From assembly GCA_000750105.3 (NCBI GenBank), contig JPHH03000005.1:496001-560000 (forward strand): a stretch of DNA of 64,000 bases. Direction: 5' to 3'. The position numbers and the translations under genes were made by a program. Source of the DNA: Tolypocladium sp. Sup5 PDA-1 (lineage: Eukaryota > Ascomycota > Sordariomycetes > Hypocreales > Ophiocordycipitaceae). Of this stretch, positions 22,901-34,370 are shown piece by piece (the first letter of the stretch is position 1; every line of letters starts with the position of its first letter). Below the pieces are notes generated by a model. The model searched no databases. It was not told the origin of the DNA and saw only the letters and a program-made list of their open reading frames with translations.

Positions 22901-24306
22901 ATGGGTTCCATAGCCGTCGCGAATTACCAGCACATTGTCGTGCGCGGCCTCCCCTATGAACGCGGCGTCACCCACGGACAACAAGCCAAGGCCAAAATCC
23001 TCTCCAGCATTGAGCACTACTGCCAGCCCGGCAAGCTTCTCCCCTGGTGAGTCGCCCATCTCTCCTTCTCCAATGCGACCGCGCGTGTCTAGTTGACACA
23101 TGCTTACACGTGTATACAAGGGACGTCTCTCTTCGCATCATCCGAGATGTATACCTCCCCGGGATCGAAAAGTACTTTCCCGAAGCACTGCCCGAGCTTC
23201 AGGGCATTGCGGACGGCGCCGGCGTCGATCTGGACCAGGTCCTGATGCTCAACGCTCGCTACGACCTTGCCAGAGTCCGGGGCGCTGGCGTACGCCCATG
23301 CCCTTTGTTGAACAGGGACTCATCGGCCGTTGAGCCGGCCGCCCCCCGTGGTCAGGACACCATCAATGGGCTGAAGCCGTCCAGGCAAGAACCCCAAGTC
23401 CAAGCCACAAACGGCGAGGGCTCAACAGACCACGCCGGGCTTCAAGAATGCACGTCGGCTGGGTTCCTCGCCGAGTCGACCTCCAACGGCGACGTCATCC
23501 TCGCACAGAACTGGGACATGTCGGCCAAAGTCTACCAAAACGACACCGCCATCTACCTGGAAATCCACCCCGATCCCTCCGAGAACCTGCCCGTCATGTT
23601 CGTCACCACCGAGGCCGGCCAGCTCGGCCGCTCGGGCTTCAACTCGGCCGGCCTCGCCGTGTGTGCCTGCTCGCTCATGTCCACCGAGGACTTCTTCCCC
23701 CTCGACCAGACACTCCCGGCTGGCTCTCCGCAGGAACCACTCTTGCCGATCTCGCTGATGCGTAGGCAACTCCTCCACAACACAAACTTCTCCAACGGCC
23801 TCGTCAACATCAGGAACGCGCCGCGGCACGTGTCCAACCGCCTGGTCGTCGGGACGGCAGACAACTTCGTCATCAGCATGGAGATCACGCCCGGCGCCGT
23901 GCATCTCGGGTTCCCGTCCGGCGGGGACAACTTCGTCGTCGGTGCCAACCACTTCGTCACACCAGCGTTCCATGCGGGCGGCTGGGATGATCGAAATCCC
24001 GGAGGGAGCACTTGGTTCCGCGACGTGAGAGTTGCGCGGGCCGTGCGGCCACATAACAACGGTGCGCTGACGACCGAGAGGATCACCAAGGCCTTCTGCG
24101 ACCACTTGTCCGCGCCGTCGTCTGTCTGCCAGCACATGGAGGACTGCACGGTGAAGAATGTGCCCGACTACCCCTATAAAGGGACGCAGATCACCCTCGC
24201 GCATGTGCGCTACAACCTGACCAAGAGGACTGCAACGGTCTGCAAGGGGCCTCCATGTATGGGGGTATTTGACGACTTTGCAATTCCCATTACTAGTATT
24301 GTTTAG
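22901..24306 (+). CDS. Acyl-CoA:6-aminopenicillanate acyltransferase-like protein (peptidase C45, IAL type)
   Basis: Two exons: 22901-23046 and 23121-24306, giving 443 aa. The W codon is split over the intron (TG|G). Family features in order are VRGLPYERGVTHGQQAKAKI at the N-terminus, LPELQGIADGAGVDLDQVL, the catalytic region ECTSAGF (Cys159), ILAQNWDMSA, TEAGQLGRSGFNSAGLAV and GANHFVTP. C45 enzymes are Ntn hydrolases made as a precursor that cleaves itself in front of the nucleophilic Cys. PenDE converts isopenicillin N to penicillins in peroxisomes. Two things differ here. About 45 residues of low-complexity insert (~110-155) precede Cys159, which follows Glu. The C-terminus (TSIV) is not a PTS1 signal, so a cytosolic place is likely. 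No other beta-lactam genes lie nearby. Substrate unknown. Confidence 0.88.
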
Positions 24307-24387
24307 AAATTCTATCTCGGCGTTCATCTAGAGTCTTGGCTAGGTAGAAAAATACACTCTATGGTATTGTTTCGGTGGTATAAAGTG

Positions 24388-27300
24388 CTACTGAAGCAGC
24401 AGAGACTCCTCATTGAAAACGCCAAACAGGCCTTCAATTTCCTGTTCCGCCACCTTCAGCTCCTCTGCCACTTGTCTTGTCACAAGAGCATAGGCGTATA
24501 GCAGGGCATAATCCTTTTCCTCCACTGTCACGTCCAACGGAGAGCCCTCGACATCGGTCATGGCACTGCCGCGGCGTTGCTCGTATGCAGAATCGGGTGG
24601 AGGATGGGCATTTCGAAACTCGAAGATCTTGCTCAACAACCGGTCGCGCGTGCCCATGACGCTTGGGACAGCATCCGTCAGCGAGTACTCGAGCAGAATA
24701 GAGCTGGCGAGAACCTGGAAGACATGGCACATGCGATCGCACAGAACGGCCCGTTCCGGAGCCGTGTACTGCAGCAAGGCGCGTTCTCCGGGAGTGAGCC
24801 TCCCTTTGAGCTGTGTCACCAGGCTCATGGCGTAAAAGCCATCAAGGATGCGGTTCGTGCTCCGCATGATGCGGCCGCATGTCTCAAAGGGGAACGGTCC
24901 GCGCAGCTCAAACTCGGATGCGGCTGCGTGTCTGAGCGTCTCGAGCCTGTCGGCATATCTCTGCATGGCGGCTTGTTCGCCGGACCGGAGGTAGCTCTGG
25001 GTACAGTCGCTGCGGAGGAGAATCGCCAAGGGACCGCGTCTCCAGATGAGGCCCATCTGAAGGTACAGGACAGAGATGCCCTCCCTGAACTTTCTGCGAG
25101 CAGATATGGGCCAGATGAGCCGGCACACGATCAGGCCCCATACAATGCCGGCGGTGACGGATAGGGCTCGGTGCTTCACAATCTCCACTATCAACGGCTG
25201 CAGCCCACCTTCGTCGTCGTCGTCGTCGTCCACCTTCTGGCTTAGGCTGTAGGCGTACAGCGTAGATACGTTGTAAGCCAGCAGCGTCATGCGGCCTAAC
25301 GGCGCCTTGCCGCGTGCGACAATGAGGTAAAAGTTCCAGAAACTGACCAGAGAACCCAAGGCGACCAGCGCCACAGCATTCCCTTGGCTCAGGTTCCAGT
25401 TGATGACGGAGAACAGAGCTCCGAGGAAAGTCCCGAGGAAGCGTGCCCAGCCGGTCGTGTTGGATGCGCCGACGGTCATGGAGCAGACAATCATGAACGA
25501 CAGCAAACCCCATTCGCCTCGGTAGTGCATATACCAGTCGCGAGTCTTTTCGATAAAGGCAAGCATGGCCCATAGGGAGGCACCAATTCCGACTTTTAAG
25601 CCGAATCGGACTAACTCCAGTGGTCAGTCTCAGCCATCGCCAAGGGGCATTCGCACTTACTCTCGTCCCTTGCCAGCTTTCTCAGCATCTTCAGCGCGTA
25701 TTGAGAAACAAGGGCTAGGATTTTGCTGGCATCGGGAGCAGCTTTCCAGTTGAATGTGTCTCTCCGCTCAATCATGGAATCAGGAATGCCCTTGGGGACT
25801 CCAGACTTCTTGATGGGCTTTATCAGCCCCTCGGTCTCGCGCGACTCGTACGGCATGGTGGACATGCCCCGTGAACTGCTCTTCCTCCACCACAAAAGCC
25901 AACGCCAGCTGCGCTTGCTGTGCTCGCTGACATACTTGAGATCGTCAAGCATGTCCAAATACTTTTGCATCTCTTCGCCAAGACTCTGCAGGCTGAAGCT
26001 AAAGTGCCCACAGGCGGCCGCAATTTCTTCGAACTCGGCTTGTGTCTTGTCTGACCTGGACCTGCCCAGCTCGATCAGCTGATAGAGCTCTTCCAATGCC
26101 TCTGCCCGCGCCGTATTGAACACAGCCAGGGAATCCGCCAGCTGGTGCCGAAAGTCGTCATTGACTGTAACCTCGTAGCTTGGAGCATCCCCAAAGGGTG
26201 GCTCACAGAGCACCTGGGAGAGGATGTCGGCTAGGGCTTCCACGTGCGGCCGCATCATCGCAACAAACACCTCGAAAGTATCCGATGGCGTACGAAGAGG
26301 TGATTTGCCTGCGAAGTTCCCGGGTGCGGATTCTGCCTCGTCCTCGCCCCTGTTCGGTTCATAGCTTGGAGTGCGACTAAGGATCGGCGAGATCAATCTT
26401 GTGGATACTGGAGAAGGCTGCCCGGGCGTTGGCTGAGCGCGGGTGTCCTGGAGCAGGGCGAATTGCGTGTTTGCTGCACTTCTTAGTCCGCCTACTGATT
26501 GCGCAAGCGTGCCAATAGCAACAGCGGCCGACCTCTCGAGAGCATACAGCTTCTCGTGCCCAAGAAAGTAATGCTCAAACTTGGCCTCCCGCAAGTTCTT
26601 CATCACCTGCGGATATGCCGCCAAGTATGCCGACCCGGCGGCCGAGACCTCAGCCAACGCTGCCTCGTCCTCGACACCGTTCAGGAAGCCGCTCGTGATG
26701 GTGGACAGCATGTGGCCCAGCGAAGCGGAGGCTTTGGTCATGGACTGCCGCAGCAGGGAGCGAGCAGAGACCCTCCATAGTAGCAAATTGACGGCCGTGG
26801 CGCAAGTGATACCCATTACGAGCATCTTGAAGACCTGCGCAATCTTCTGGTTAGAGAAGACGTTGGAAACGACGGCATTCTCCTTCGTGACGACGCCGAT
26901 AATGGCCAGCGATGCCAACGTGCTGCCAACGTTGACGAGTGGGTTAGACAACTTCTGCTTGGCCCAGCCCATGAATCCGAAGCCGCCGCCAATGAAGACG
27001 ACAACCACGAGTACGTGCGACAGCGAAACGAGGCCCATGACGGAACCGACCAAGACGGACGTGGCCATGGAGAGCATAGAGACGACCTCGGCGTAGGCGA
27101 CTGCGACGCAGGCGATGAGAACGGCCTCAATCATGGAACCCGCGGACCGGGACGCGTGGAAGTAGACGGTGATGGTCGCAACCACATGCTTGCCGTCGGG
27201 CTTACCGAGAAAGCTGGATAGCGGCGAGACAAAGGTCGCCAGACTGGCAAGTGTGTAGGCGATGGTGCATTTCACGACTCCGCGACCCTGCGGTGATCCA

Positions 27301-27572
27301 AGCCAGTGGCAGAAGCGCATCGTCGACGTCTTGGCTCTCCGGCCCACGGCGTCCAAGGCACGCGCGGCCATCGACTGGCCCTTGACGGGGCGTGGCATCG
27401 GGCGTGCAGTATCCGGGGCGCGGTCAGGCTCTTCGCTCTGGGTCGAGGCTTGCGACACGCCCGAGGGTCGCGGCAGACGGCTCTGGTGCTCACTCGTCGG
27501 GTCGGGGGTAGTGGTGAGGGCATTGCTACGGTTCTGGGTGGGTACAGAGCTGGTCAGCACAGAGAAGAACAT
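24388..27572 (-). CDS. Large FUSC/ArAE-type membrane protein (DUF2421/DUF2422-like)
   Basis: Two exons: 27572-25661 and 25610-24388, giving 1044 aa. The intron is 49 nt (GTAAGT...TTAG), and the junction reads DEIRFGLKVGIGASLWAM. A Pro/Ser-rich N-terminus of ~75 residues precedes a first block of about six helices (KCTIAYTLASLATFVSPLSS, VATITVYFHASRSAGSMIEA). A long soluble region (~residues 280-630) contains helices and a Ser/Pro-rich loop. The second membrane block (GEWGLLSFMIVCSMTVGASN, 'GWARFLGTFLGALFSVINW') is followed by a cytosolic C-terminal domain. A run of Asp residues comes from a GTC microsatellite near 25215-25231. Relatives are called brefeldin A sensitivity-related or aromatic-acid exporter-like. 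An efflux role is plausible but untested. Convergent with the acyltransferase-like gene, 81 bp apart. Confidence 0.87.
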
Positions 27573-28035
27573 GGATGAACTGCCAGCAGAGGAGATGGTT
27601 CCTTACTGGTAGTGTCCGAGGCGGCAAAGACGAACTCATCGCTTGGTGGTTCACGGTAGCACAAAGGCCAGGGCCATGCAGGACCCCGGAAACACCATGG
27701 CTTTGGGGAGCACAAGTTCAATAGGGTCGTTGTGGAGGTGAGAGGTGGTTGGGGTCGGGGTCGGGGTCGGGGACGCTCCAACAAACACCCTGTCCAAGCC
27801 CCCCCAAGATGAGGTACCCAACGTCATTCGCCCACCCCACGTGATTGCTCTACCCAGCTCTTCGAGATGTAAAGGCTCCTCCAACTTTAGAACCTTTGCA
27901 TTAACGGACAGCCCATGCTAGTCTAGCGACCTTTCTCTCCCATACATCTAACTTTCTCGCTGACGACAAGCATCTGGTTGCGACCATCACCGTCTACTTC
28001 CACGCATACGAGGTCTTGTCTTTCAGCACAGGAAT
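27573..28035. other. Intergenic, 0.46 kb
   Basis: The promoter region of the FUSC-type gene. It contains a short G-rich hexamer repeat (listed separately). No gene is seen. Confidence 0.6.
27751..27772 (+). repeat. GGGGTC hexamer microsatellite
   Basis: Four GGGG runs separated by TC (GGGGTC three times, then GGGG), about 180 bp upstream of the FUSC-type start codon. Four G4 tracts with 2-nt loops could form a G-quadruplex. Confidence 0.9.
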
Positions 28036-29092
28036 CTACTCGAAAGTTGGCAATCTAGCCATCAACGCCGATACCACCGACACTGCCAGCACAGCGTAAG
28101 CAGTGACATCCAAGACCCTTTTCAACTGGGCCTTCACGCTCGCCATAGTTCTACTGCGGAAGCTCTCGTTGAACCCGGCAGTCTGGTTAATGAAGGGAAC
28201 CTCTTCCGACGGAACCGGCCTGTCCAGGAACTTGCACAGAGGCTCCCACCCGTCGCTGACATGATATTCGAGCAACTTCTGGGGTGGGACCAATGATCGC
28301 ACCAGGTCGTAATGCTGCTGGAAGCTCTTTCGGCCGTTTTGATCAAAGTCACCGTCGTAGAGTGCCTGGTGTAGTTTCTGGAACATGGGGCGGTTCCAGC
28401 GATTGGGCATGAATAGCACTTTGGCGGTAAAGCCGAGCACGGCCATGAAGATGCTGCCGTCTGCTACTTCTAGAGTATTTTTAACGGACCTAGACATTGC
28501 ATGCAAGTTAGGAAAGTCCGCTCTCTTGGTGTCGCAGTGGTTCCCTACTTATGCCACTCGTCGACATCTCTCACTGTCAGGATCACATTGGCGTTGGGAT
28601 AGGCGTTGATTAGCTCCTCAGCAAAGTGAGCCGCTGGCAGGTCCGTGACGGCCTAATCGTAATTATCTGTTAGGGGAAGCTTGCAGGCACGCACAGGCCA
28701 TAAGGCGGGAAGAAATTGCCCACCTGGCAATGACCCAGAAGCTGGTCGAACTCTTCAAGGCCAGGCTTCTTGCCTACCCCGTCGCATTTGGCCTTCAGTG
28801 CGTCCAGCCACAGTTTGCAGTCATGTGGGTTCACGAATGCGGCGTCAAAAGTATGGTATGTATGATGGAAGCCGAGGGTCATGAGGGCGTCTCTAAGGGC
28901 TGGGGATAGATGGGCCGGTCAGTGGAGTTTCTTCATCCACATAACTATTTGGCATCCTTTCTAGCACTTACACCTCGTTCCGGTGCGGCTATATCCAAGA
29001 CATAAAACCTTCATGGGAACCTTGCGGACCGCTGATTGAGGCTGCTGGGCCGCGGTATGATTGTCCATGCACTGCGTGGTCTTCGCCGCCAT
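28036..29092 (-). CDS. Sulfotransfer_4-family protein, C-terminally anchored
   Basis: Four exons: 29092-28972, 28899-28724, 28652-28549 and 28489-28036, giving 284 aa, all frames consistent. The P-loop region reads VLCLGYSRTGTRSL (LGYSRTGT being the phosphosulfate-binding type loop), followed by ALMTLGFHHTYH. Further family marks are VTDLPAAHFAEELINAYPNA and VILTVRDVDEWHKS; the Arg-Asp of this strand is typical of the 3'-phosphate site. A hydrophobic segment near the end (VTAYAVLAVSVVSALMARL) predicts one C-terminal membrane anchor. Family members are often labelled 'NAD-dependent epimerase' in databases, but the folds and motifs are those of P-loop sulfotransferases. Acceptor and true activity are unknown. 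Confidence 0.85.
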
Positions 29093-30824
29093 GATGATTT
29101 CAGACGTGCACTTAGGTCAATTCAGATGGGTTGCCAGGGAGCTGGAGGGTGTGACAGGAGGAAACCGGCCGGGGGCACACGGGTGTTACGCCGGGGACAT
29201 GCAGGTCAGGGGCCAGTACCAGACTATATTATTCTCTCCAGTTTCTCCTGGTTATACTGCGAGAAGTCGTCTCTTTTATAGCTGCTCAATAGCATTCCAT
29301 CAACTTCGGAACTAGCTTCCCATTGGGTGTCCTGGTATTAGTGCACGTGTATGAGTGCAGATGATAGCCGTTGGATTTCGGGGACTGCTGCACGCCTGCC
29401 AGCTCTTCCGCGCCGACGACATTTCTCTCCTTGCACCGCGCTGGTTTGATGCTTGTTAGTGGATTACTCTTATTCTACGCCATGAGGCCAGGGTAGACAA
29501 TGTACATCACACCGAACAGAATACACGCCAAGCTTCTTATACCTGGACCGCGATGCAGGCTTCAATACTTCGTACTACTATTGCTCCATGTTGCGGCCCG
29601 AGTGGGCCCGGCGTGGCTTGCTGTACCGCCCTCTACCCGCCAACTCACTACTGCATGCAAGTTTCAGCCGGGCCGAGCTCTCGACCGTCTCAGTTGCATT
29701 GTGCTACATAATTGGCAACATGGACCAGGCGTTGAGGACCACGAACCAGCACTGAATCCGGTTCCGAGTGGCTCTCGCAAAAAGGTTCGAGGTATACATG
29801 CCTGCTAGGTATTCCCCCGCGGGCTACCAGGCATCATTGCATGCATGTACGTACTGGGTACGACGACGAACGGCTCGGTTCAACAAACAGCCAATGGAAA
29901 GCAAGGATAACGGCAGCCCGCCTAGAACTAGCTTGAAGGGGGGTTAAAGCACAGAAGCGGGAGACTGGAAGTCTACCTCCCCTATCCTTTATGCCCCGCA
30001 CGATAATCTTTATGCAAGCCCTCGGACTGCATGTACCCGTGCGTCTAAGTCTGCTAGAACCACGTCAACTTCCTACAGCAGGCTCTTGCTCCAGTTTGAA
30101 CGGTATGTCTATAAACTCACTTGAATAATACTACTACAATAGAAACATACATGTACATTAATACTATTCATTGGCAGGATCGGGACAAAGACAAGTCGTC
30201 GTTCAGGTCGTATTGCAGCTACTACTTGGTTTTCTTCTATACACGTGATTCTATATGCGGGATCAACCAACCGTCTCTAAGCGAGCTGAGTCTACGAGCG
30301 GGACGGGAACTCAATCGCAACAGTAGCTCCAAAACACGCTGCATCGGCCTTGGGAAAGGGTTGTTGCAATGCATGGTTGACGAGTTTCCGAATTTGGGGC
30401 ATGGGTTCCCCGCAAGACCGGCAATTGGTGGCCGAGCCCCTCCCCCCCAACGGCTGTCACCTGCACGTATGTTGCCCAAACGGGTAACTGCTTCTAGGAA
30501 GCAGTATCCTTTTGATATTCAGTAGATGGAATTAGGCGACCTCCGTGTATAAACGCAGACCGGTCAACCGTGGCCTGCATGTAAGCCGAGGGATAATACG
30601 ACCTATGTCGGCTGCGACCAAGAGGGTTCGCAACATGGCATGTGATACGATGCCTCATTAACGGGGAAACACAGGAATTAAAATGCCATTGTCTCCCTTT
30701 TTAACCCTCGTTGGCCGCCGTTAACCCTTGTGTGCTTATTTAGGTCGGGCTGCTTCTGCTACGATAACTCTCTTCCCCGCAATAAGAGTATTGGGCAGTG
30801 AAGCCTCTCCCCCCTCTTTGGCTC
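29093..30824. other. Gene-poor stretch, 1.7 kb
   Basis: Flanks of the sulfotransferase-like gene (its promoter) and of the secretory lipase gene (its promoter). Frames of up to ~130 codons show no family features. No repeat or RNA gene was identified. Confidence 0.5.
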
Positions 30825-32204
30825 ATGATGTTCGTTGGTCTCAAACTACGGCTGGCGGCGTCCTTGCTGGCGCTCTCTGCCACTCTCGCATATGCCGCTC
30901 CCCTAGAGCACGAGTTGCTTCAAGACAGATCAACCCCGACATTGCCCAGCAAGGACCCCTTCTACGCGCTGCCCAACGGCCTCGATAAGGTTAACCCAGG
31001 GACAATCCTGCGCCATCGAGCACCCCCCAACCCTATCGCTGCCTTTGGACTCCTCCCCGTAAATCTCCAGGCTGCCTACCAGATTCTCTACCGCACCACC
31101 GATAGTCTAGGCAACGCCACGGCCACTGTCCTTACAGTTCTCGTCCCCCATAATGCCGACTTAACAAAGGTCCTGTCGTACCAGGTGGCTGAAGATGCGT
31201 CCAGCATCGATTGCGCGCCCTCGTACGCCTTCCAGCTAGAGCATGCTCAAGGGCCGGAGATGGGGACTATGGTTACGGAGACGGAGCTACTGCTTGTCGA
31301 GGCTGCTCTTGAGCAGGGATGGGTTGTTATCTCGCCGGATTTCCTGGGCCCCAAAGCCGCGTTCCTAGCTAACGAACTGGCCGGATATGCGACGCTCGAT
31401 GGCATTCGCGCGGCCATCAACTCCGCGTCTTTTACTGGAATTAGCAAGACGCCGACGATCACGATGTGGGGATACTCGGGTGGGAGTCTCGCCTCACTCT
31501 GGGCTGCCGAACTACAGCCCACGTATGCCCCTGACTTGAAGATTGCCGGCGCGGCAGTTGGTGGCACGGTGCCCAATATCACCACGGTTGTCACTAGCAT
31601 TAACGGCAAGGCCAACGCAGGACTTATCCCTCCGGGCGTTATTGGCCTTTCGAATCAATATCCGGAGCTCGGCCAGGTTGTGGACCAGCATCTCCAACCG
31701 CAATTCCGAACCGAGTTCAACAAGGCCAAGAGTCAATGCTTCGTGGCCGATAATAACGATTTCGCAAACAAGGACGTGGTGGGCATGTTTGACGACAAAA
31801 ATCTCGTGTACACGAACCCAGTCGCCGTTCGCATCCTTGCGGAAAACGCCCTCGGAAAGCACACTCCCCGGATCCCCCTGTTCGTTTACAAGTCCGTTGG
31901 GGATGAGATCAGCCCCATCAGCGAAACGGACGATCTGTTCAACAAGTACTGTGGTGCAGGAGCCAACATCATGTACCAACGAGACGAGAAGTCTAACCAC
32001 GGTCAACTGGCTATCATCGGTGCGCCCAAGGCGCTATCTTGGCTGATCAACACGATGAATGGTCGGAATCATCACAGCGGGTGCACAACCAAGACGGTTT
32101 TGTCATCGCTTCTAGATCTAGAGGCGCTCAAGGTACTTTCCAAGCTCCTTCTTGATGCTCTTCTCGATCTGCTCGGGAAGCCGGTTGGGCCATTGATCGG
32201 ATGA
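30825..32204 (+). CDS. Secretory lipase (LIP family)
   Basis: Single exon, 459 aa, starting at the ATG at 30825 (a second ATG follows directly). Residues 1-~24 are a signal peptide (VGLKLRLAASLLALSATLAYA). The nucleophile elbow GYSGG is at 216-220 (Ser218). The rest matches Candida-type secretory lipases, with DPFYALPNGLDKVNPGTILRHR near the N-terminus, 'VVISPDFLGPKAAFLANE', 'PLFVYKSVGDEISPISETDDL' with the probable acid residue, and a late SNHGQLAI with the probable catalytic His. Such enzymes are secreted triacylglycerol or ester hydrolases used for external lipids. The C-terminal ~40 residues are Leu-rich (SSLLDLEALKVLSKLLLDA), an amphipathic extension. Confidence 0.92.
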   Translation: MMFVGLKLRLAASLLALSATLAYAAPLEHELLQDRSTPTLPSKDPFYALPNGLDKVNPGTILRHRAPPNPIAAFGLLPVNLQAAYQILYRTTDSLGNATATVLTVLVPHNADLTKVLSYQVAEDASSIDCAPSYAFQLEHAQGPEMGTMVTETELLLVEAALEQGWVVISPDFLGPKAAFLANELAGYATLDGIRAAINSASFTGISKTPTITMWGYSGGSLASLWAAELQPTYAPDLKIAGAAVGGTVPNITTVVTSINGKANAGLIPPGVIGLSNQYPELGQVVDQHLQPQFRTEFNKAKSQCFVADNNDFANKDVVGMFDDKNLVYTNPVAVRILAENALGKHTPRIPLFVYKSVGDEISPISETDDLFNKYCGAGANIMYQRDEKSNHGQLAIIGAPKALSWLINTMNGRNHHSGCTTKTVLSSLLDLEALKVLSKLLLDALLDLLGKPVGPLIG

Positions 32205-34370
32205 TGAATCCCAGCAGACGGAAACACGTTAGATTCTAAGACGTATGAAGAATGAACTGCAAATTTTAGTTACTAAGTAATTTATGAATACTTCTTCTTT
32301 GTCATTTGCTACTTTCAATTTGTTTCGGTCAGTTTATTCAAGACTCTCTTCTAGGGTAACACATTCATGAGCTCTGTAAAGTTCTCGGAGTGGTTTAACG
32401 CCAAAGCGCAATTTTCAACCCATCTCGCCATGGCTTGATCCAGTTTCCGAAAAAATGTAGACTCCCTGCCCTCTAACTCAACTATTATGTTTACTACCCC
32501 GTAGTCGCTGCTTCAAAAAACCCCTAATCCATTTATTCTAAGCATCGTCCAGGGGTTCAACGTCCAACACCAACCTACTAGTTCTAAGATACATCCTACA
32601 ATTCTTTCACGTGTAAAACTGAGTCCACTTAGAAACCATGGGAAAAGAGAGGAGCCCCATCGTTTCGGCACAGCTTTGTAACCCTGCTGGTAGATCATGC
32701 TGGTATGTTAGTTTCATGCACCTCTTATTCTCAAATATATGGTGCTATCGCTACTATGATTGGTCAAACGGTTAGAAGAAGCCTTGCTTTAAACATATAA
32801 AAGTGAAAGCCAGCGTTCCTCCGATCGCGTTCGCTCATATTGATCAGATACCCGAAGTGATTTTCTACGTGCCTATCTATGCTACTCATCACTTGATTCC
32901 CATGTCATAGAGGTCGGATAGACTTCTGTTTGATTGAATTTAACTGCATCAGCAACAGCTCTTTGCTTTCTTCACAATGACACCACCCACAACGTGCAAT
33001 TGAACGAGGAAACCAACTTCCTACCCTGTTTGAGATGGGAAGATGCGAGGGTTTCAGTTCTCGGGCTCTCAGCGGACCTCGTTCTCTCATTTGGACCGTA
33101 CCATGGTACAATTCCAGCAGTTTTCATGTTAGTGCAATTCTAGGGGTGCCCTAACATGACCGTATTTCGGCTTCTCCGAAACCCCCATTTCGCGGCACCT
33201 TTTAGATATGAGACAACGTCATGAATGCGATGGATTGGTTGCGCATTAATGTGAACCCATTTAGGTGGATTTCCTCCTCGTTGAATGTCTGAAACTGGCG
33301 GCATTCCTGCTCCCGGAGGCTGCTTGATTTACCAGTGGATGTGCCCTGAGGTGCGGGTCACATGGATGGTATGTGTAGTCCGTACGAATAGACTGTTAGG
33401 TTCGATAGCCGTCGAATTCTGCTTGCAATCTCCGCCATGTCCACTGGACAGTTTGTCCAGCATTTGTGTTGTTAGCTAACCAGGTGTGGGAAGTGTTCTC
33501 CGTACGAAGGTATGTGGCGCTCGATCCGTCCCGCCCGGCTTGGCCACTGCCCTTCGTTGATTGTTCTGGGCCTTGATATGACCCTGAAGATGCAGCCGCC
33601 TTATACGTGCCGTCAACCAATAAAACAGCGGGCGGAACGTCTAGGACCCTGGTACAGTTGCAGACGGTGGAGTAGGCCCACGATGCTAAGCATGCGGCTC
33701 GACACGTTTATTATTTAGCGCCCACGGAGTACAAGGGTCTACGGGCATCCACAGAGACCGACGACGGGCGCTTACACGCATCGCTCCCTGTACGCCTCCG
33801 GTTTCACCCAACGTAATCTGGCCAAACCCCCGAAACATTTCGCAAAGGTTCTTGACGACGCAGTCTGGATGTTCTGCATTCTCGGCTGTTTTCCAGGGTG
33901 TAACAATTGGTATTTTGTGTCCAACGACAATGGTCAGCTTCAGCGTCGAGTCTGCTGTGACACGTTTCACCGCCCTAGAAAGTTTATCCTCAACCCCCCT
34001 ACACACTGCAATGTAACACCATGGCCCGCAAGGGCAGGGAACCTTTGCTTGATGACTTTCCCCGACCAACTGCTTGGCTGTACCTCGCCGATCTCTGCGG
34101 GCATTCTGCCGTATTGAATCGCCTCACATAGGAATGCTCGCCTATCGGGTCTAGTCGACCTGTGGTGTAACTCTGCTGGCATAAGCCGACCTCAACGTTT
34201 TTCTTCTTCCCAGGATCCTTTATCTCACATGTTATCACGAGGGGGCTGGGGAGGTGGTAGCCCTTTTGTCTCATTGAAGGGTCTCTTCCTTATGAGCTCT
34301 CTTTTATCCTCTCAGTGTCGCCATTTTCCCGACCTGGTGCAGCCCGTCTTTTCTTTCAGCAACGACTCAA
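32205..34370. other. Gene-poor stretch, 2.2 kb
   Basis: No gene is recognised. The sequence is visibly richer in A/T than the flanking genes, particularly 32220-32900. The right end is the promoter of the next permease. No transposon ends were found. Confidence 0.5.

Noticed and set aside
17371..24306. Penicillin biosynthesis cluster
   Set aside because: Only a PenDE-like acyltransferase is present. No ACV synthetase or isopenicillin N synthase lies in the window, and PenDE-like genes are common in fungi that make no beta-lactams.
23422..24327. 301-codon frame on the minus strand
   Set aside because: Antisense to the acyltransferase-like gene, whose conserved motifs clearly mark the coding strand.
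29760..29810. GTTCGAGG resembling a tRNA B box
   Set aside because: No matching A box or acceptor-stem pairing at a proper distance. The same holds for other GTTCGA occurrences.
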